Shown here: piece after piece, positions 1 through 9,618 of the stretch
How positions within the stretch are numbered: the stretch's first letter is position 1
How the letters are laid out: every line of letters begins with the position of its first letter
Assembly: GCF_024622045.1 (NCBI RefSeq)
Contig: NZ_JANKBP010000007.1
Origin: Rodentibacter caecimuris
GTDB taxonomy: Bacteria > Pseudomonadota > Gammaproteobacteria > Enterobacterales > Pasteurellaceae
Length of the DNA: 64,000 bases
Reading direction: 5' to 3' (one strand)
The notes under the pieces: generated by a model
Database searches by the model: none
Told to the model about the DNA's origin: nothing
What the model saw: only the letters and a program-made list of their open reading frames with translations
Position numbers and translations under genes: made by a program

Positions 1-579
1 CCACCAACAAGTTTGAAAGAATTGATTGCGCGTAAAGATCTAAAAGTACTATATCAAGATCCGCGTACCAGTAGTATCGGGCGCGGTTTATTACTTTGGG
101 TAAATGCTCTTTATCCGCAGTCGGAAGCACAAAATGTCTGGAAAACCTTGTCAGAACACACTGTAACGATTACAAAAGGTTGGACAGAAGCCTACGGTGC
201 ATTCTTAAAGGGGGAAGGGGATCTCGTGTTAAGCACAAACACTTCGCCAATTTACCATATTCTTTCTGAGCAAAAAGATAATTATATGGCAACGGAATTT
301 AGTGAGGGCGGCGTATTACAAGTGGAAGTCGTTGCTAAAGTGGCGAACCGTGATAACGCCTGTGCGGATCATTTTCTTGATTATTTGATTTCACCGGAAG
401 CACAAGCCGATATTGCGAAAAATAATGTAATGTTACCGGTCATTGATAGCCCTATCGAAAGTCATATTGATGCGCTAAAAAAACATACTCAAAATACGCC
501 GGTACTGGATACGTCAAAAGTCACGGGAGAACAATTAAAAACTTGGATTAATCAGTGGCAAAAAGCACTTTCTAAATAG
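1..579 (+). CDS. thiB: Thiamine ABC transporter, periplasmic thiamine-binding protein (C-terminal part)
   Basis: The frame is open from the first base, so the gene begins outside the window; 192 C-terminal residues are visible. ThiB binds thiamine and its phosphates in the periplasm and hands them to ThiPQ. The visible part carries family landmarks: YQDPRTSS followed by a GLLLW-type helix, KGWTEAYGAFLKGEGDLVLS, and SPIYHIL, all matching my memory of E. coli ThiB. The signal peptide and N-lobe are not visible, nor is any upstream TPP riboswitch. The stop lies 6 nt before thiP, so the two are co-transcribed. Identity is secure because thiP and thiQ follow in the usual order. Confidence 0.93.
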   Translation, partial: PPTSLKELIARKDLKVLYQDPRTSSIGRGLLLWVNALYPQSEAQNVWKTLSEHTVTITKGWTEAYGAFLKGEGDLVLSTNTSPIYHILSEQKDNYMATEFSEGGVLQVEVVAKVANRDNACADHFLDYLISPEAQADIAKNNVMLPVIDSPIESHIDALKKHTQNTPVLDTSKVTGEQLKTWINQWQKALSK

Positions 580-585
580 TTTCTA

Positions 586-2193
586 ATGATATCGTTGTTT
601 TCTCATCCGCATTTCCGTCCTCGTCATTATATTGGCGGAAGTGCGGTTATTTTTTTCATTGTTTTGCTTTATAGCACATCGCTTTCTGCGGTATTTTCCG
701 TCGGTGGAAATTATTCTTGGGAGGCTTTCAAGCAGGATGACTATTTACACCAAGTTATCTTTTTTAGCTTCGGGCAAGCCTTTTTGTCAGCATTGCTTGC
801 CGTGCTGATCGGGGCATTATTTGGACGTGCGTTTTTTTATCAGCCTTTCCCGGGAAAACGTCTTATCCAGCGTTTCCTTTCCCTTACTTTTGTGTTGCCG
901 GCGCTTTTGGCGATCTTTGGCTTACTCGAAATTTATGGCACAGAGGGTTGGCTAAGCCGGCTAATGAAGTGGTTAGGGATTAATTGGAAACCGACAATTT
1001 ATGGGTTGAACGGTATATTAATTGCCCACCTCTTTTTTAATATTCCCCTTGCTGCTAGGGTAACGCAACAAGCCTTGCAAGCTATTCCCTCAGAACAACA
1101 TCAGTTAGCCGCACAATTAAATATTCGAGGTTGGCAATTTTTTCGTTTAATTGAAATACCTTATCTTAAAAACCAGCTTTTACCGACTTTTGTTCTCATT
1201 TTTATGCTGTGTTTTACCAGTTTCACCATCGTGCTTTCTCTTGGCGGCGGGCCACAAAATAGCACTTTGGAGGTTGCTATTTACCAAGCGATCTTTTTTG
1301 AATTTGATTTTCCTAAAGCGGCTTTATTTGCCTTGATTCAATTTGTTTTTTGCTTTGTATTATTTGGGGTATCCCAAATTTTTGCTAAACCGCCGGAAAC
1401 CAACCTTTCCCAACGCTATATTTGGTTGATGCCGCCATCAAGTGCGGTCAAAATTTTTAATGTTTTTATTTTGTTTAGCGTATGTTTATTTCTTTTCATA
1501 CCATTGCTGAGTATTGTGGTGGAAGGGGTGAGCGCACCGGAATGGTTTAGTTTTTGGCAAGATCCCCAATTATGGAAAGCGTTAATCTATTCCCTTTCGA
1601 TGGCACCCGCTTCAGGTGTATTAGCGATAGTATTTTCTTTTTTACTACTTCTGCTTTCCCGCCAGCTACAATGGCTTCATTTTCCTGTGTTTGCAACCCT
1701 CATTCAAACCGGTGGTATGATGATTTTAGCCGTACCGACGTTAATTCTCTCGGTAGGATTATTTTTAATTTTACAGGAAATGGATTTTAGCAATGTTCAT
1801 TTATTTTTAATTGTCGTGCTGTGTAATGCGTTAGCCGCAATGCCTTTTGTCATTCGAATTTTAAACACACCGATGATGCAAGCCATGCAGTATTACGAAA
1901 AGTTGTGTTTATCGCTAAATCTTAAAGGGTGGCAACGCTTCAAATTAATTGAATATCCCTTATTAAAAACACCGCTAAAATATAGCTTTACTTTGGCGAC
2001 AACGCTCTCTTTAGGGGATTTTACGGCAATTGCGTTGTTTGGCAGTCCGGATTTTACTTCTTTACCGCACTTGCTTTATCAACAAATCGGACAGTATCGG
2101 AGTCAAGAGGCGGCGATTACGGCATTGATTCTGCTTAGCTTATGCCTTGGATTATTTATGTTTATTGAACACAATAGGGAAAACAATGATTAA
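586..2193 (+). CDS. thiP: Thiamine ABC transporter permease ThiP
   Basis: The product is 535 aa, close to the E. coli length of about 536, and is an inner-membrane permease. It has two fused binding-protein-dependent transport domains, each with about six hydrophobic segments: the first roughly residues 15-265, the second roughly 290-530. Both halves keep the cytoplasmic EAA-type loop that contacts the ATPase: near residue 180 (AAQLNIRGWQFFRLIEIPYL) and near residue 445 (SLNLKGWQRFKLIEYPLL). It moves thiamine delivered by ThiB, powered by ThiQ. It starts 6 nt after thiB and overlaps the thiQ start by 8 nt, as in a translationally coupled operon. Confidence 0.95.
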   Translation: MISLFSHPHFRPRHYIGGSAVIFFIVLLYSTSLSAVFSVGGNYSWEAFKQDDYLHQVIFFSFGQAFLSALLAVLIGALFGRAFFYQPFPGKRLIQRFLSLTFVLPALLAIFGLLEIYGTEGWLSRLMKWLGINWKPTIYGLNGILIAHLFFNIPLAARVTQQALQAIPSEQHQLAAQLNIRGWQFFRLIEIPYLKNQLLPTFVLIFMLCFTSFTIVLSLGGGPQNSTLEVAIYQAIFFEFDFPKAALFALIQFVFCFVLFGVSQIFAKPPETNLSQRYIWLMPPSSAVKIFNVFILFSVCLFLFIPLLSIVVEGVSAPEWFSFWQDPQLWKALIYSLSMAPASGVLAIVFSFLLLLLSRQLQWLHFPVFATLIQTGGMMILAVPTLILSVGLFLILQEMDFSNVHLFLIVVLCNALAAMPFVIRILNTPMMQAMQYYEKLCLSLNLKGWQRFKLIEYPLLKTPLKYSFTLATTLSLGDFTAIALFGSPDFTSLPHLLYQQIGQYRSQEAAITALILLSLCLGLFMFIEHNRENND

Positions 2194-2815
2194 ATTAAAA
2201 CAAGTGAAATTTAATTATCAATCCATGCCGATGATGTTTGATTTGCATATTTGTGAGCAAGAAAAAGTCGCAATTATCGGTGAGAGTGGTGCGGGAAAAA
2301 GCACTTTATTAAATCTGATCGCCGGTTTTGATTATGCCAATGCGGGGGAAATTTGGCTTAACGGTGAAAATCATACGAGAAGCGCCCCTTATGAACGTCC
2401 GGTTTCCATGTTATTTCAAGAAAATAATTTGTTCACTCATTTTACCGTGGCGGAAAATATCGCATTAGGCTTAAAACCGAATTTGTCCCTTTCAAAGGAA
2501 GAGGAAATGCGAATTGAACAAGTCGCAAGTGCGGTCAATTTACAGGATTTTTTAACGAGAAAATCGACCGCACTTTCCGGTGGACAAAAACAACGAGTTG
2601 CATTGGCACGTTGTCTGTTACGTGATAAACCCATTTTATTATTGGATGAACCTTTCTCCGCACTTGATCCGCAATTACGTATGGAAATGTTAAAGTTGCT
2701 CGACCAGTTATGTGATGAAAAAATGCTAACCTTACTGCTTGTTACTCATCAGCCTAAGGAATTAGAAGGGCATATTGATCGTATTATTCATATTCATCAA
2801 GGACAAAATTTATAG
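2186..2815 (+). CDS. thiQ: Thiamine ABC transporter ATP-binding protein ThiQ
   Basis: A 209-aa ABC ATPase. Walker A GESGAGKST is at residues 32-40, the signature LSGGQKQR is in the middle, and Walker B ILLLDEP is followed by the D-loop SALD. I use the ATG at 2186 (MIKLKQV) rather than an upstream in-frame ATG at 2147. It is preceded by AGGGAAA and overlaps the end of thiP by 8 nt, and the extra residues upstream do not resemble the family. The ATPase drives thiamine import with ThiP and ThiB. The coding sequence contains a divergent pair of uptake signals (about 2525-2578), so the USS is tolerated inside this gene. Confidence 0.95.
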   Translation: MIKLKQVKFNYQSMPMMFDLHICEQEKVAIIGESGAGKSTLLNLIAGFDYANAGEIWLNGENHTRSAPYERPVSMLFQENNLFTHFTVAENIALGLKPNLSLSKEEEMRIEQVASAVNLQDFLTRKSTALSGGQKQRVALARCLLRDKPILLLDEPFSALDPQLRMEMLKLLDQLCDEKMLTLLLVTHQPKELEGHIDRIIHIHQGQNL

Positions 2816-2824
2816 GAAAAAAGT

Positions 2825-3838
2825 ATGACAACCGTACAATCTGTTCAATTAACCGAAATAACCCCTCATCCCTCAGTGGAGTATTGGTCTGTTTGTAAGG
2901 TAGAAGCGTTGTATGAAACGCCTTTTTTGGAGTTGATTTATCGTGCCGCACAAGTGCATCGCGAACATTTCAATCCGCAGGCAATTCAACTTTCAACATT
3001 AATGTCAATTAAAACCGGCGGTTGTCCGGAAGATTGCGGTTATTGCCCGCAATCGGCACGTTATCAAACCGGTGTGCAAAATCAGCAATTATTGGATGTG
3101 GACGAAATTATTGCTAAAGCCAAAATTGCTAAGTCTCGCGGTGCAGGGCGATTTTGTATGGGGGCGGCATGGCGTGGTCCAAAGCCCAAAGATATGGGAA
3201 AAGTAACGCAAATTATTAAGGCTGTGAAAGAACTTGGCTTGGAAACTTGTGGTACGTTTGGATTATTACAAGACGGAATGGCTGAAGAATTGAAAGAGGC
3301 GGGATTGGATTATTATAATCATAATCTTGATACCGCACCGGAACATTATCATGAGGTTATCGGCACACGCCGTTTTGATGACCGCTTAAGTACCTTAGGT
3401 AAAGTTCGTAAAGCAGGTTTAAAAGTATGTTGTGGCGGTATCGTGGGAATGAATGAGACCCGTAAAGAGCGTGCCGGTTTAATTGCCAGTCTTGCGAATT
3501 TAGATCCTCAACCTGAATCGGTTCCCATTAATCAGTTAGTTAAAGTGGAGGGAACCCCTCTGGTTGATGCGGAAGATTTAGACTGGACGGAATTTGTTCG
3601 TACTATTGCCGTTGCACGAATTACGATGCCCAAAAGTTATGTGCGCTTATCGGCAGGACGCCAAGGAATGACGGAAGAAATGCAGGCTATGTGTTTTATG
3701 GCTGGTGCCAATTCTATTTTCTATGGTGATAAATTACTCGTTACCGGTAATCCTGAAGAAGACGGTGATCGATTACTTATGGCAAAACTCGATCTTGAAC
3801 CCGAAACAGAAGAAAATCGAAAAACACTTGAACGATAG
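2825..3838 (+). CDS. bioB: Biotin synthase
   Basis: A 337-aa radical SAM enzyme that inserts sulfur into dethiobiotin, the last step of biotin synthesis. The radical-SAM cluster motif CPEDCGYC gives Cys67, Cys71 and Cys74. The [2Fe-2S] domain residues follow in YNHNLDT and in KVCCGGIVGMNE, and the SAM-site segment is AGRQGM. It lies 9 nt after thiQ with a GGAAAAAAGT spacer, so it is probably co-transcribed with thiBPQ. I recall the same thiBPQ-bioB order in H. influenzae. No other bio genes are in the window. The inverted-USS terminator follows immediately. Confidence 0.97.
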   Translation: MTTVQSVQLTEITPHPSVEYWSVCKVEALYETPFLELIYRAAQVHREHFNPQAIQLSTLMSIKTGGCPEDCGYCPQSARYQTGVQNQQLLDVDEIIAKAKIAKSRGAGRFCMGAAWRGPKPKDMGKVTQIIKAVKELGLETCGTFGLLQDGMAEELKEAGLDYYNHNLDTAPEHYHEVIGTRRFDDRLSTLGKVRKAGLKVCCGGIVGMNETRKERAGLIASLANLDPQPESVPINQLVKVEGTPLVDAEDLDWTEFVRTIAVARITMPKSYVRLSAGRQGMTEEMQAMCFMAGANSIFYGDKLLVTGNPEEDGDRLLMAKLDLEPETEENRKTLER

Positions 3839-3851
3839 AGTAGAAGGGATA

Positions 3852-3882
3852 AAAAGTGCGGTTAATTTTAACCGCACTTTTC
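3852..3882. terminator. Inverted-USS terminator between bioB and putP
   Basis: Two uptake signals in inverted orientation (AAGTGCGGT ... ACCGCACTT) form a perfect stem around a short AT loop. A-runs and T-runs flank it on both sides, so it can terminate bioB on + and putP on -. Confidence 0.85.
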
Positions 3883-3886
3883 GATT

Positions 3887-5380
3887 TTAATTATTTTTTG
3901 ATTCAAACTCCGCTAATGCTTCGTCAAACTGTTCCGCAACAAGAGGGTGTACAGGGGAAAACACAGAGGATGTGAGTGTAATAAATGAACAAACTAAGAA
4001 GCCGGGGATAATTTCATAAAGTTGAGATAAATCGTCCCAGCCTAAGAATTTCATTAATGGACTCCAACCCACTACGGTTACAGCACCTGATAACATCCCC
4101 CATAATGCCGCTTTAGAACTAATATTACGGTTAAAGAGTGAGAGAATGACTACAGGCCCGAATGCCGCACCGAAACCTGCCCAAGCATAAGATACCAAGC
4201 CCATCACTTTAGAGTTTGGATCTTGGGCGATGACAATGGCAACAACTGAAATAGCCAATACCATTATGCGACCAACCCATACTAATTCTTGGCTTGAGGC
4301 ATTTTTACGGAAGAAACCTTTATAGAAATCTTCAGTAATCGCAGCCGAGCACATTAACAATTGAGCGGATAGCGTACTCATGACCGCGGCTAAAATTGCT
4401 GATAAAACAATGCCGACAATCCACGGATTAAACATCACTTTTGAAAGTTCAATAAAAATAGATTCTGCATTTTCGAGTGGAATATTTTGGTGAGTGAAAT
4501 AAGCCAAACCAAAGTAACCTACCGATACGGCTCCCCCTAGACAGAGGAACATCCACACAATACCGATTGTTCGCGCTTTATTAAGTGCTGACACCGAATC
4601 TGCCGCCATAAAGCGAGCCAAGATATGCGGTTGTCCGAAATAACCTAACCCCCAAGCAAGAGCAGAAATAACGCCGATTCCCGATACATTATGTAACCAG
4701 TTACTATATGGAATATTGGTCGCGGCGGACTTGGCGGCTAACGCTGCGTTGATTTCTTCCCATCCGATATTCACGAATGCCATTACCGGTGCAAGAATGA
4801 GCGCAAAAATCATTAAAGAGGCTTGAATAGTATCACTCCAAGAGACAGCCAAATAACCGCCGATAAAGGTATAAGCGATAGTGGCAATTGCCCCCAACCA
4901 AAGCGCGGTATAATAATCCAATCCAAGTAAACTTTGGAACAATTTTGCCCCTGCGACTACACCGGAAGCACAGTAAATAGTGAAGAAGAATAAAATAATG
5001 GAGGAAGAAATAATTTTTAACGCTTTTTTCTGACGCGGGAATCGTTGGGCGAAGAATTCAGGTAAAGTGAGAGCGTTGTTATACTTTTCAGTGAAAATAC
5101 GTAAACGTCCGGCGACAATTTTATAGTTCAGAAAAGCACCGACTGTCAGCCCGACAGCAATCCATGCTTCGGATAAGCCGGAGAGATAAATTGCACCTGG
5201 TAAACCCATTAAGAGCCAACCTGACATATCGGAAGCACCGGCAGACATTGCTGTTACAAAGCTGCCCATTTTTCGTCCGCCGAGAATATAATCGTCAAAG
5301 TTCTGAGTTGAACGATAGGCATACAAACCAATGCCTAAAATTACCAATAAATACAAGCCAAATGTGATGTAAATCTGCAT
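3887..5380 (-). CDS. putP: Sodium/proline symporter PutP
   Basis: A 497-aa solute:sodium symporter, close to E. coli PutP (about 502). It starts with a hydrophobic helix and then ILGGRKMGSFVTAMSAGASDMSGW cut into the SSS-family landmarks GGRKMG and SAGASDMSGWL (helix 2, Na+ and proline site). About 13 membrane segments are visible. It imports proline with Na+ for the PutA pathway. It lies 166 nt downstream of putA on the same strand; whether they share a transcript is not clear because the gap holds only a weak imperfect inverted repeat around 5425-5462. The 3' end is next to the bidirectional terminator. Confidence 0.95.
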   Translation of the reverse strand: MQIYITFGLYLLVILGIGLYAYRSTQNFDDYILGGRKMGSFVTAMSAGASDMSGWLLMGLPGAIYLSGLSEAWIAVGLTVGAFLNYKIVAGRLRIFTEKYNNALTLPEFFAQRFPRQKKALKIISSSIILFFFTIYCASGVVAGAKLFQSLLGLDYYTALWLGAIATIAYTFIGGYLAVSWSDTIQASLMIFALILAPVMAFVNIGWEEINAALAAKSAATNIPYSNWLHNVSGIGVISALAWGLGYFGQPHILARFMAADSVSALNKARTIGIVWMFLCLGGAVSVGYFGLAYFTHQNIPLENAESIFIELSKVMFNPWIVGIVLSAILAAVMSTLSAQLLMCSAAITEDFYKGFFRKNASSQELVWVGRIMVLAISVVAIVIAQDPNSKVMGLVSYAWAGFGAAFGPVVILSLFNRNISSKAALWGMLSGAVTVVGWSPLMKFLGWDDLSQLYEIIPGFLVCSFITLTSSVFSPVHPLVAEQFDEALAEFESKNN

Positions 5381-5546
5381 AGCTTTACTCCTGTTATTAA
5401 GGTACTACCTTTGTAGAGCACTATTCAACCATTAAAATAATGAGCTACACTGTGGCTGAATAAACTCTATTTTACAAAGGGCGATATTTTCGCTTGTTAA
5501 TCATAAAAAGAAAACAAAGATCGTCATTTTTTATAGACTTTTTAAA

Positions 5547-8500
5547 TCAATGTTCTTCTGCCGCCATTAATGATGTGTTTCCTCCGGCAGCCGTTGTGTT
5601 ATAGCTACGAGAGAATTCATCATATAAAGGTAATAAATCTTGTGTTGTACACCAGTCGAAACATTTAAAGATCGCTTTACTGTTTTCCGCTAACCATAGG
5701 CGACGTTGTGTATCAAGTGCGGTCAAATACACGCCTTTTTGACAGTGTCCGAGTTTGGTATCGACCCGAATCCCCGCTTGGCGATTTTGGGCAAGCGGGT
5801 GGCTAGGTTCAACCAAAACAGTAAAACCTGCCGATAATAGTTTTTCTGCAGCCGACTGAGAAGCTGATAAATCGCCGTTAAGGATTGCGACTTCACAAGG
5901 TAAATAGGCAAGGCTATTATGTTCACCAGTAATACTTTCCAATACCGGTTTAGATTGCGGGAGGCTGTTTTCATCACCAAATTGGCTGTAATAATTTGGT
6001 GTACGGGTTAAGCGTTGGAGATAAAATTCTCCGCCTGCTTTAGGCCCCGTACCGGATAAACCATGTCCTCCGAACGGTTGTACTCCCACGACCGCACCAA
6101 CGATATTTCGGTTGATATAGAAATTACCGCAATTGAGGTGTTTTTCCACTAAGCTCATTTGTTTACGGATCCGACTGTGACAACCTCCGGTTAAGGCATA
6201 ACCTTTTTCATTGACTTTGTCGAGTACGTTGACGAGCTCCTCCTTGCGATAGCGAATAATATGAAGAATAGGACCGAACACTTCTCTTTGTAGCTGATCG
6301 AGATTATCCAACAGATAAACGGACGGAGCGATAAAATGCCCGTCTTCCGGTACAGCTAGTTCAGTATAAGCAACCGCCACTTTACGCATATTGGCTTGAT
6401 GGTTGAGCAAGTTTTGTTTTGCTTCTTCGTCAATAACCGGGCCAATATCGGTTTCAAGTAAACACGGATCACCGAGGCTTAACTCTTTCATTGCTTCGCT
6501 AATCATTCGGTAGTATTGATCGGCGATTTCTTCTTGCAGTAATAGAATACGGAGAGCAGAGCAGCGTTGACCTGCTGAATCAAAAGCGGAGCTTAATACA
6601 TCAGCAACCACTTGTTCCGGTAAGGCGGAGCTATCGACTACCAGTACGTTTTGTCCGCCTGTTTCCGCAATCAAAATAGGATCATTGTCTGCCACAGCTA
6701 AACGTTTTTCGATCAGTTTTGCTACTTCGGTTGAGCCGGTGAATACGACGCCGTCAAACGGTTGTTGGACAAGTGCTGCCCCGAGTTCTCCGTCCCCTAA
6801 TACTAATTGTAAGGCTTCTCTTGGAATACCGGCTTGGTGAAGCAATTTTACCGCTACATAAGCAATGAGTGAGGTTTGTTCCGCAGGTTTGGCTATCACC
6901 GCATTACCGGCAGCGAGGGACGCAGCAATTTGACCGGTAAAGATTGCCAGTGGGAAATTCCAAGGAGAAATACAAAGTACGTTGCCACGGGCTTCACCCA
7001 GTTTATTGATAGCCGACAGACTTTCAAGTTGATTTGCATAATAGCGGAGAAAATCAACTGCCTCACGAAGTTCTGCAATAGCATTCGGTAACGTTTTGCC
7101 GGCTTCAATCATTGCTAATTTCATCAATAAACCGTGATTCTCTTCATAGTGATCAGCCGCTTTGCGTAAAATATTGGCTTTTTCGACCGCACTTTTTGCA
7201 TTCCAGTTTTGGTTGGTAGCGGCTGAAAATACCGCTTGCGCTTGATCGATTTCTAAGAAACGTATTTCACCGATAGTTTCTGTTAGTTTTGCAGGATTTT
7301 TCACATACTGTATGGATTGTTGGCTTGGAGCTGCCAGTAGGGTAAGGGATTCCGCATTTTCGATTTGAGCGTTATTCAAGGCTTGCTCAAGTTTTTCCAA
7401 TACCAGCTCGTTGGTTAAATCAAAGCCGGCGGAATTAAGACGATCGTGAAATAATTCAAGGGGGTTACGTACCAGTTTATTGGGTTTGCCATTGGATTTA
7501 CTATACAGTTTCCACGGCGGAGTAACTAACTGAGAAACCGGAATACTCTCGTCCACTAATTGATGAACAAAGGAAGAATTTGCACCATTTTCAAGCAAAC
7601 GGCGAACGAGGTAAGCAAGTAAGGTTTCATGAGTCCCTACCGGAGTATAAACACGAACTTGTTGGCTGAAGTTTTCATTACCCACGATATTGTCGTAAAG
7701 GTTTTCCCCCATACCGTACAAGCATTGAAACTCAAATTTTTTTCCTTGTCCGAGTTCATAGATAGTACACATGGTTAGAATATTGTGGGTCGCAAATTGT
7801 GGGTAGATAACATCCGGTGCTTCCAACAATTTTTTGGCGCAAGCAACATAGGCAATATCGGTATGATTTTTACGGGTGAAAAGCGGGAAATCGTCTAAAC
7901 CATCGGTTTGCGCCCATTTGATTTCACTATCCCAGTAAGCACCTTTTACTAGGCGGATCATCAAATAGTGTTGTTTTTCACGGGCAAGATTAATCAAATA
8001 ATCTAAAACATAAGGACAGCGTTTAGAGTAGCTTTGTACAACAAAACCAATTCCCTTGTAATCTTTGAGTTCCGGTTCATCAAGTAATTTTTCGATCAAA
8101 TCAAGAGAGAGTTCGAGGCGATTGGCTTCTTCAGCATCAATATTTACACTAATGTTGTATTTTTGTGCCAGTAAGAAGAGTTGTTTTATACGAGGATAAA
8201 GCTCATTCATTGTGCGATCATATTTTGCACGATTATATTTCGGATGAATGGCGGAAAGTTTTACAGAGATACTATTACCGTTGTAAATATTTCGATCAAC
8301 GGCATTTTTACCGACTTCTTCAATGGCATGTAAATAATCATTGAAGTAACTATCCGCATCGCTCGCAGTCATTGCGGCTTCACCCAACATATCGAATGAG
8401 AAAGTAAATCCTTTTTTGTAGCGGGGTTGAGTGTGTTTTAGCGCTTCATGTATATTTACGCCTGCGACAAATTGCTTCCCTATAATCTGCATGGATTTCA

Positions 8501-8999
8501 CCATGACCTGACGCATGACAGGCGCGGCGAAACGGGAAAAGATATTTTTTAAATTATCGGTGACTTGAGTCTCTGTGAGATTTTCACTGATTTTTCTACC
8601 GAACATCAAACCATAACTGGCGGCATTAATGAAAAAAGATTTTGAGTTGCCCAGATGGGATTGCCAATTGCCGTCTTGCAATTTTTCGTAGATGAGATCA
8701 TCACGGGTTTTGTCATCGGGAATACGCAATAAGGCTTCCGCCAAACACATCAATGCCACACCTTCTTCAGAACTTAAAGAAAACTCTTCCATTAAGGCAT
8801 CTGCGCCATACTGTTTCTGTTTAATGTGGCGTAGTTTATTGATGAGTTTGGTTGCATGATCTGTAATACGTTTTTCTTGTTCTTCGGTAAAATCAAGCGT
8901 TGCCATTAGTTGATCTACTGCTATTTTTTCATCAAGACGATAGTTTTCAGTAATGCTTCGGCGTTTGGGAGAATAAGTTTTAGAAAGTGAAATAGACAT
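5547..8999 (-). CDS. putA: Bifunctional proline dehydrogenase / 1-pyrroline-5-carboxylate dehydrogenase
   Basis: A 1150-aa PutA that oxidises proline to glutamate in two steps. The FAD-dependent proline dehydrogenase barrel spans roughly residues 75-480, with MIRLVKGAYWDSEIK and the QCLYGMGE segment. The NAD-dependent aldehyde dehydrogenase spans roughly 560-1015, with FTGSTEVA, the ETGGQN glutamate motif and catalytic Cys813 in AGQRCSALR. About 130 further residues form a C-terminal domain, as in longer PutA types. The N-terminus lacks the ribbon-helix-helix DNA-binding domain of trifunctional E. coli PutA (about 1320 aa), so this protein should not repress its own operon. Upstream is a good CRP site. 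Confidence 0.96.
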   Translation of the reverse strand: MSISLSKTYSPKRRSITENYRLDEKIAVDQLMATLDFTEEQEKRITDHATKLINKLRHIKQKQYGADALMEEFSLSSEEGVALMCLAEALLRIPDDKTRDDLIYEKLQDGNWQSHLGNSKSFFINAASYGLMFGRKISENLTETQVTDNLKNIFSRFAAPVMRQVMVKSMQIIGKQFVAGVNIHEALKHTQPRYKKGFTFSFDMLGEAAMTASDADSYFNDYLHAIEEVGKNAVDRNIYNGNSISVKLSAIHPKYNRAKYDRTMNELYPRIKQLFLLAQKYNISVNIDAEEANRLELSLDLIEKLLDEPELKDYKGIGFVVQSYSKRCPYVLDYLINLAREKQHYLMIRLVKGAYWDSEIKWAQTDGLDDFPLFTRKNHTDIAYVACAKKLLEAPDVIYPQFATHNILTMCTIYELGQGKKFEFQCLYGMGENLYDNIVGNENFSQQVRVYTPVGTHETLLAYLVRRLLENGANSSFVHQLVDESIPVSQLVTPPWKLYSKSNGKPNKLVRNPLELFHDRLNSAGFDLTNELVLEKLEQALNNAQIENAESLTLLAAPSQQSIQYVKNPAKLTETIGEIRFLEIDQAQAVFSAATNQNWNAKSAVEKANILRKAADHYEENHGLLMKLAMIEAGKTLPNAIAELREAVDFLRYYANQLESLSAINKLGEARGNVLCISPWNFPLAIFTGQIAASLAAGNAVIAKPAEQTSLIAYVAVKLLHQAGIPREALQLVLGDGELGAALVQQPFDGVVFTGSTEVAKLIEKRLAVADNDPILIAETGGQNVLVVDSSALPEQVVADVLSSAFDSAGQRCSALRILLLQEEIADQYYRMISEAMKELSLGDPCLLETDIGPVIDEEAKQNLLNHQANMRKVAVAYTELAVPEDGHFIAPSVYLLDNLDQLQREVFGPILHIIRYRKEELVNVLDKVNEKGYALTGGCHSRIRKQMSLVEKHLNCGNFYINRNIVGAVVGVQPFGGHGLSGTGPKAGGEFYLQRLTRTPNYYSQFGDENSLPQSKPVLESITGEHNSLAYLPCEVAILNGDLSASQSAAEKLLSAGFTVLVEPSHPLAQNRQAGIRVDTKLGHCQKGVYLTALDTQRRLWLAENSKAIFKCFDWCTTQDLLPLYDEFSRSYNTTAAGGNTSLMAAEEH

Positions 9000-9042
9000 T
9001 TGATAACCCTTTGTTTCTATTGTGTTACAAGATTATTTTTTG

Positions 9043-9071
9043 AAAGTAAATCCATTTAAACAAAATGTAAA
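9043..9071 (-). promoter_or_regulatory. Predicted putA promoter
   Basis: On the minus strand, TTTACA (-35) and TACTTT (-10) are separated by 17 nt and point at putA. The -10 box is weak, as expected for an activator-dependent promoter. The CRP box centre falls about 61 nt upstream of the implied start, the classic class I position. Confidence 0.55.
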
Positions 9072-9088
9072 CAAAAGCTTTTGATATT

Positions 9089-9104
9089 TGTGAGTAATAT
9101 CACA
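9089..9104. promoter_or_regulatory. CRP-cAMP binding site upstream of putA
   Basis: TGTGAGTAATATCACA is a perfect TGTGA-N6-TCACA palindrome. It lies in the intergenic region between putA and trxA, about 90 bp upstream of the putA start. It predicts catabolite control of proline degradation. Confidence 0.8.
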
Positions 9105-9135
9105 GAAAAAATGTGTAATGAGAGAGGAATATAAA

Positions 9136-9168
9136 AAATCCTCTTATTTAAGTTTAATAAGAGGATTT
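9136..9168 (-). terminator. Rho-independent terminator of trxA
   Basis: A perfect 13-bp stem with a 7-nt loop is followed on the minus strand by TTTTTT. It starts 9 nt after the trxA stop. Confidence 0.9.
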
Positions 9169-9176
9169 AGAGATGA

Positions 9177-9500
9177 TTAAATATGTTGATTGATAAAGTT
9201 AGCTAACTGACCTTTTGGTAGTGCGCCTACTTGTGTTGCAACGACCTCACCGTTTTTCATTAAAAGTAAAGTCGGGATACTGCGTACACCGAATTGACCG
9301 GCAACCAGTTGGTTTTCATCAACATTGATTTTTACGATTTTTACTTTGCCTGCAAATTCCGGTGCAAGTTCGTCTAATACCGGTGCGATCATTTTGCAAG
9401 GGCCACACCATGGCGCCCAAAAGTCAACTAATACCGGAACATCAGAACGTAATACATCCGCTTCAAATGTTGCATCTGTTGTGTGTAGTACTTGGCTCAT
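9177..9500 (-). CDS. trxA: Thioredoxin 1
   Basis: A 107-aa thioredoxin with the active site WCGPCK (Cys32, Cys35), the buried Asp in VDFWAP, and the cis-proline loop IPTLLL. It is a cytoplasmic disulfide reductant for ribonucleotide reductase, methionine sulfoxide reductase and peroxiredoxins. It lies downstream of metB-ldhA on the same strand but is separated by a hairpin at 9524-9545. It has its own strong terminator. Confidence 0.97.
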   Translation of the reverse strand: MSQVLHTTDATFEADVLRSDVPVLVDFWAPWCGPCKMIAPVLDELAPEFAGKVKIVKINVDENQLVAGQFGVRSIPTLLLMKNGEVVATQVGALPKGQLANFINQHI

Positions 9501-9523
9501 TTTTATTTCCTTTGTCTGTGAAT

Positions 9524-9545
9524 AATGCCCTTATGTAAGGGCATT
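9524..9545 (-). terminator. Hairpin between ldhA and trxA
   Basis: A perfect 10-bp inverted repeat (AATGCCCTTA ... TAAGGGCATT) with a 2-nt centre. The U-tract on the minus strand is poor, so this may be a weak terminator or a processing hairpin. Confidence 0.45.
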
Positions 9546-9618
9546 TTGTGAAATTACAAGTGCGGTCAGAATAGCACGAGTTGTTTAAAAATACACTTAT
9601 TAATTTAATTACTAAAAG

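Noticed and set aside
1..60. TPP riboswitch controlling thiBPQ
   Set aside because: The start of thiB and its leader lie outside the window.
5425..5462. Terminator between putA and putP
   Set aside because: The inverted repeat is imperfect (about 8 of 10 pairs) with no T-run, so it is too weak to call.
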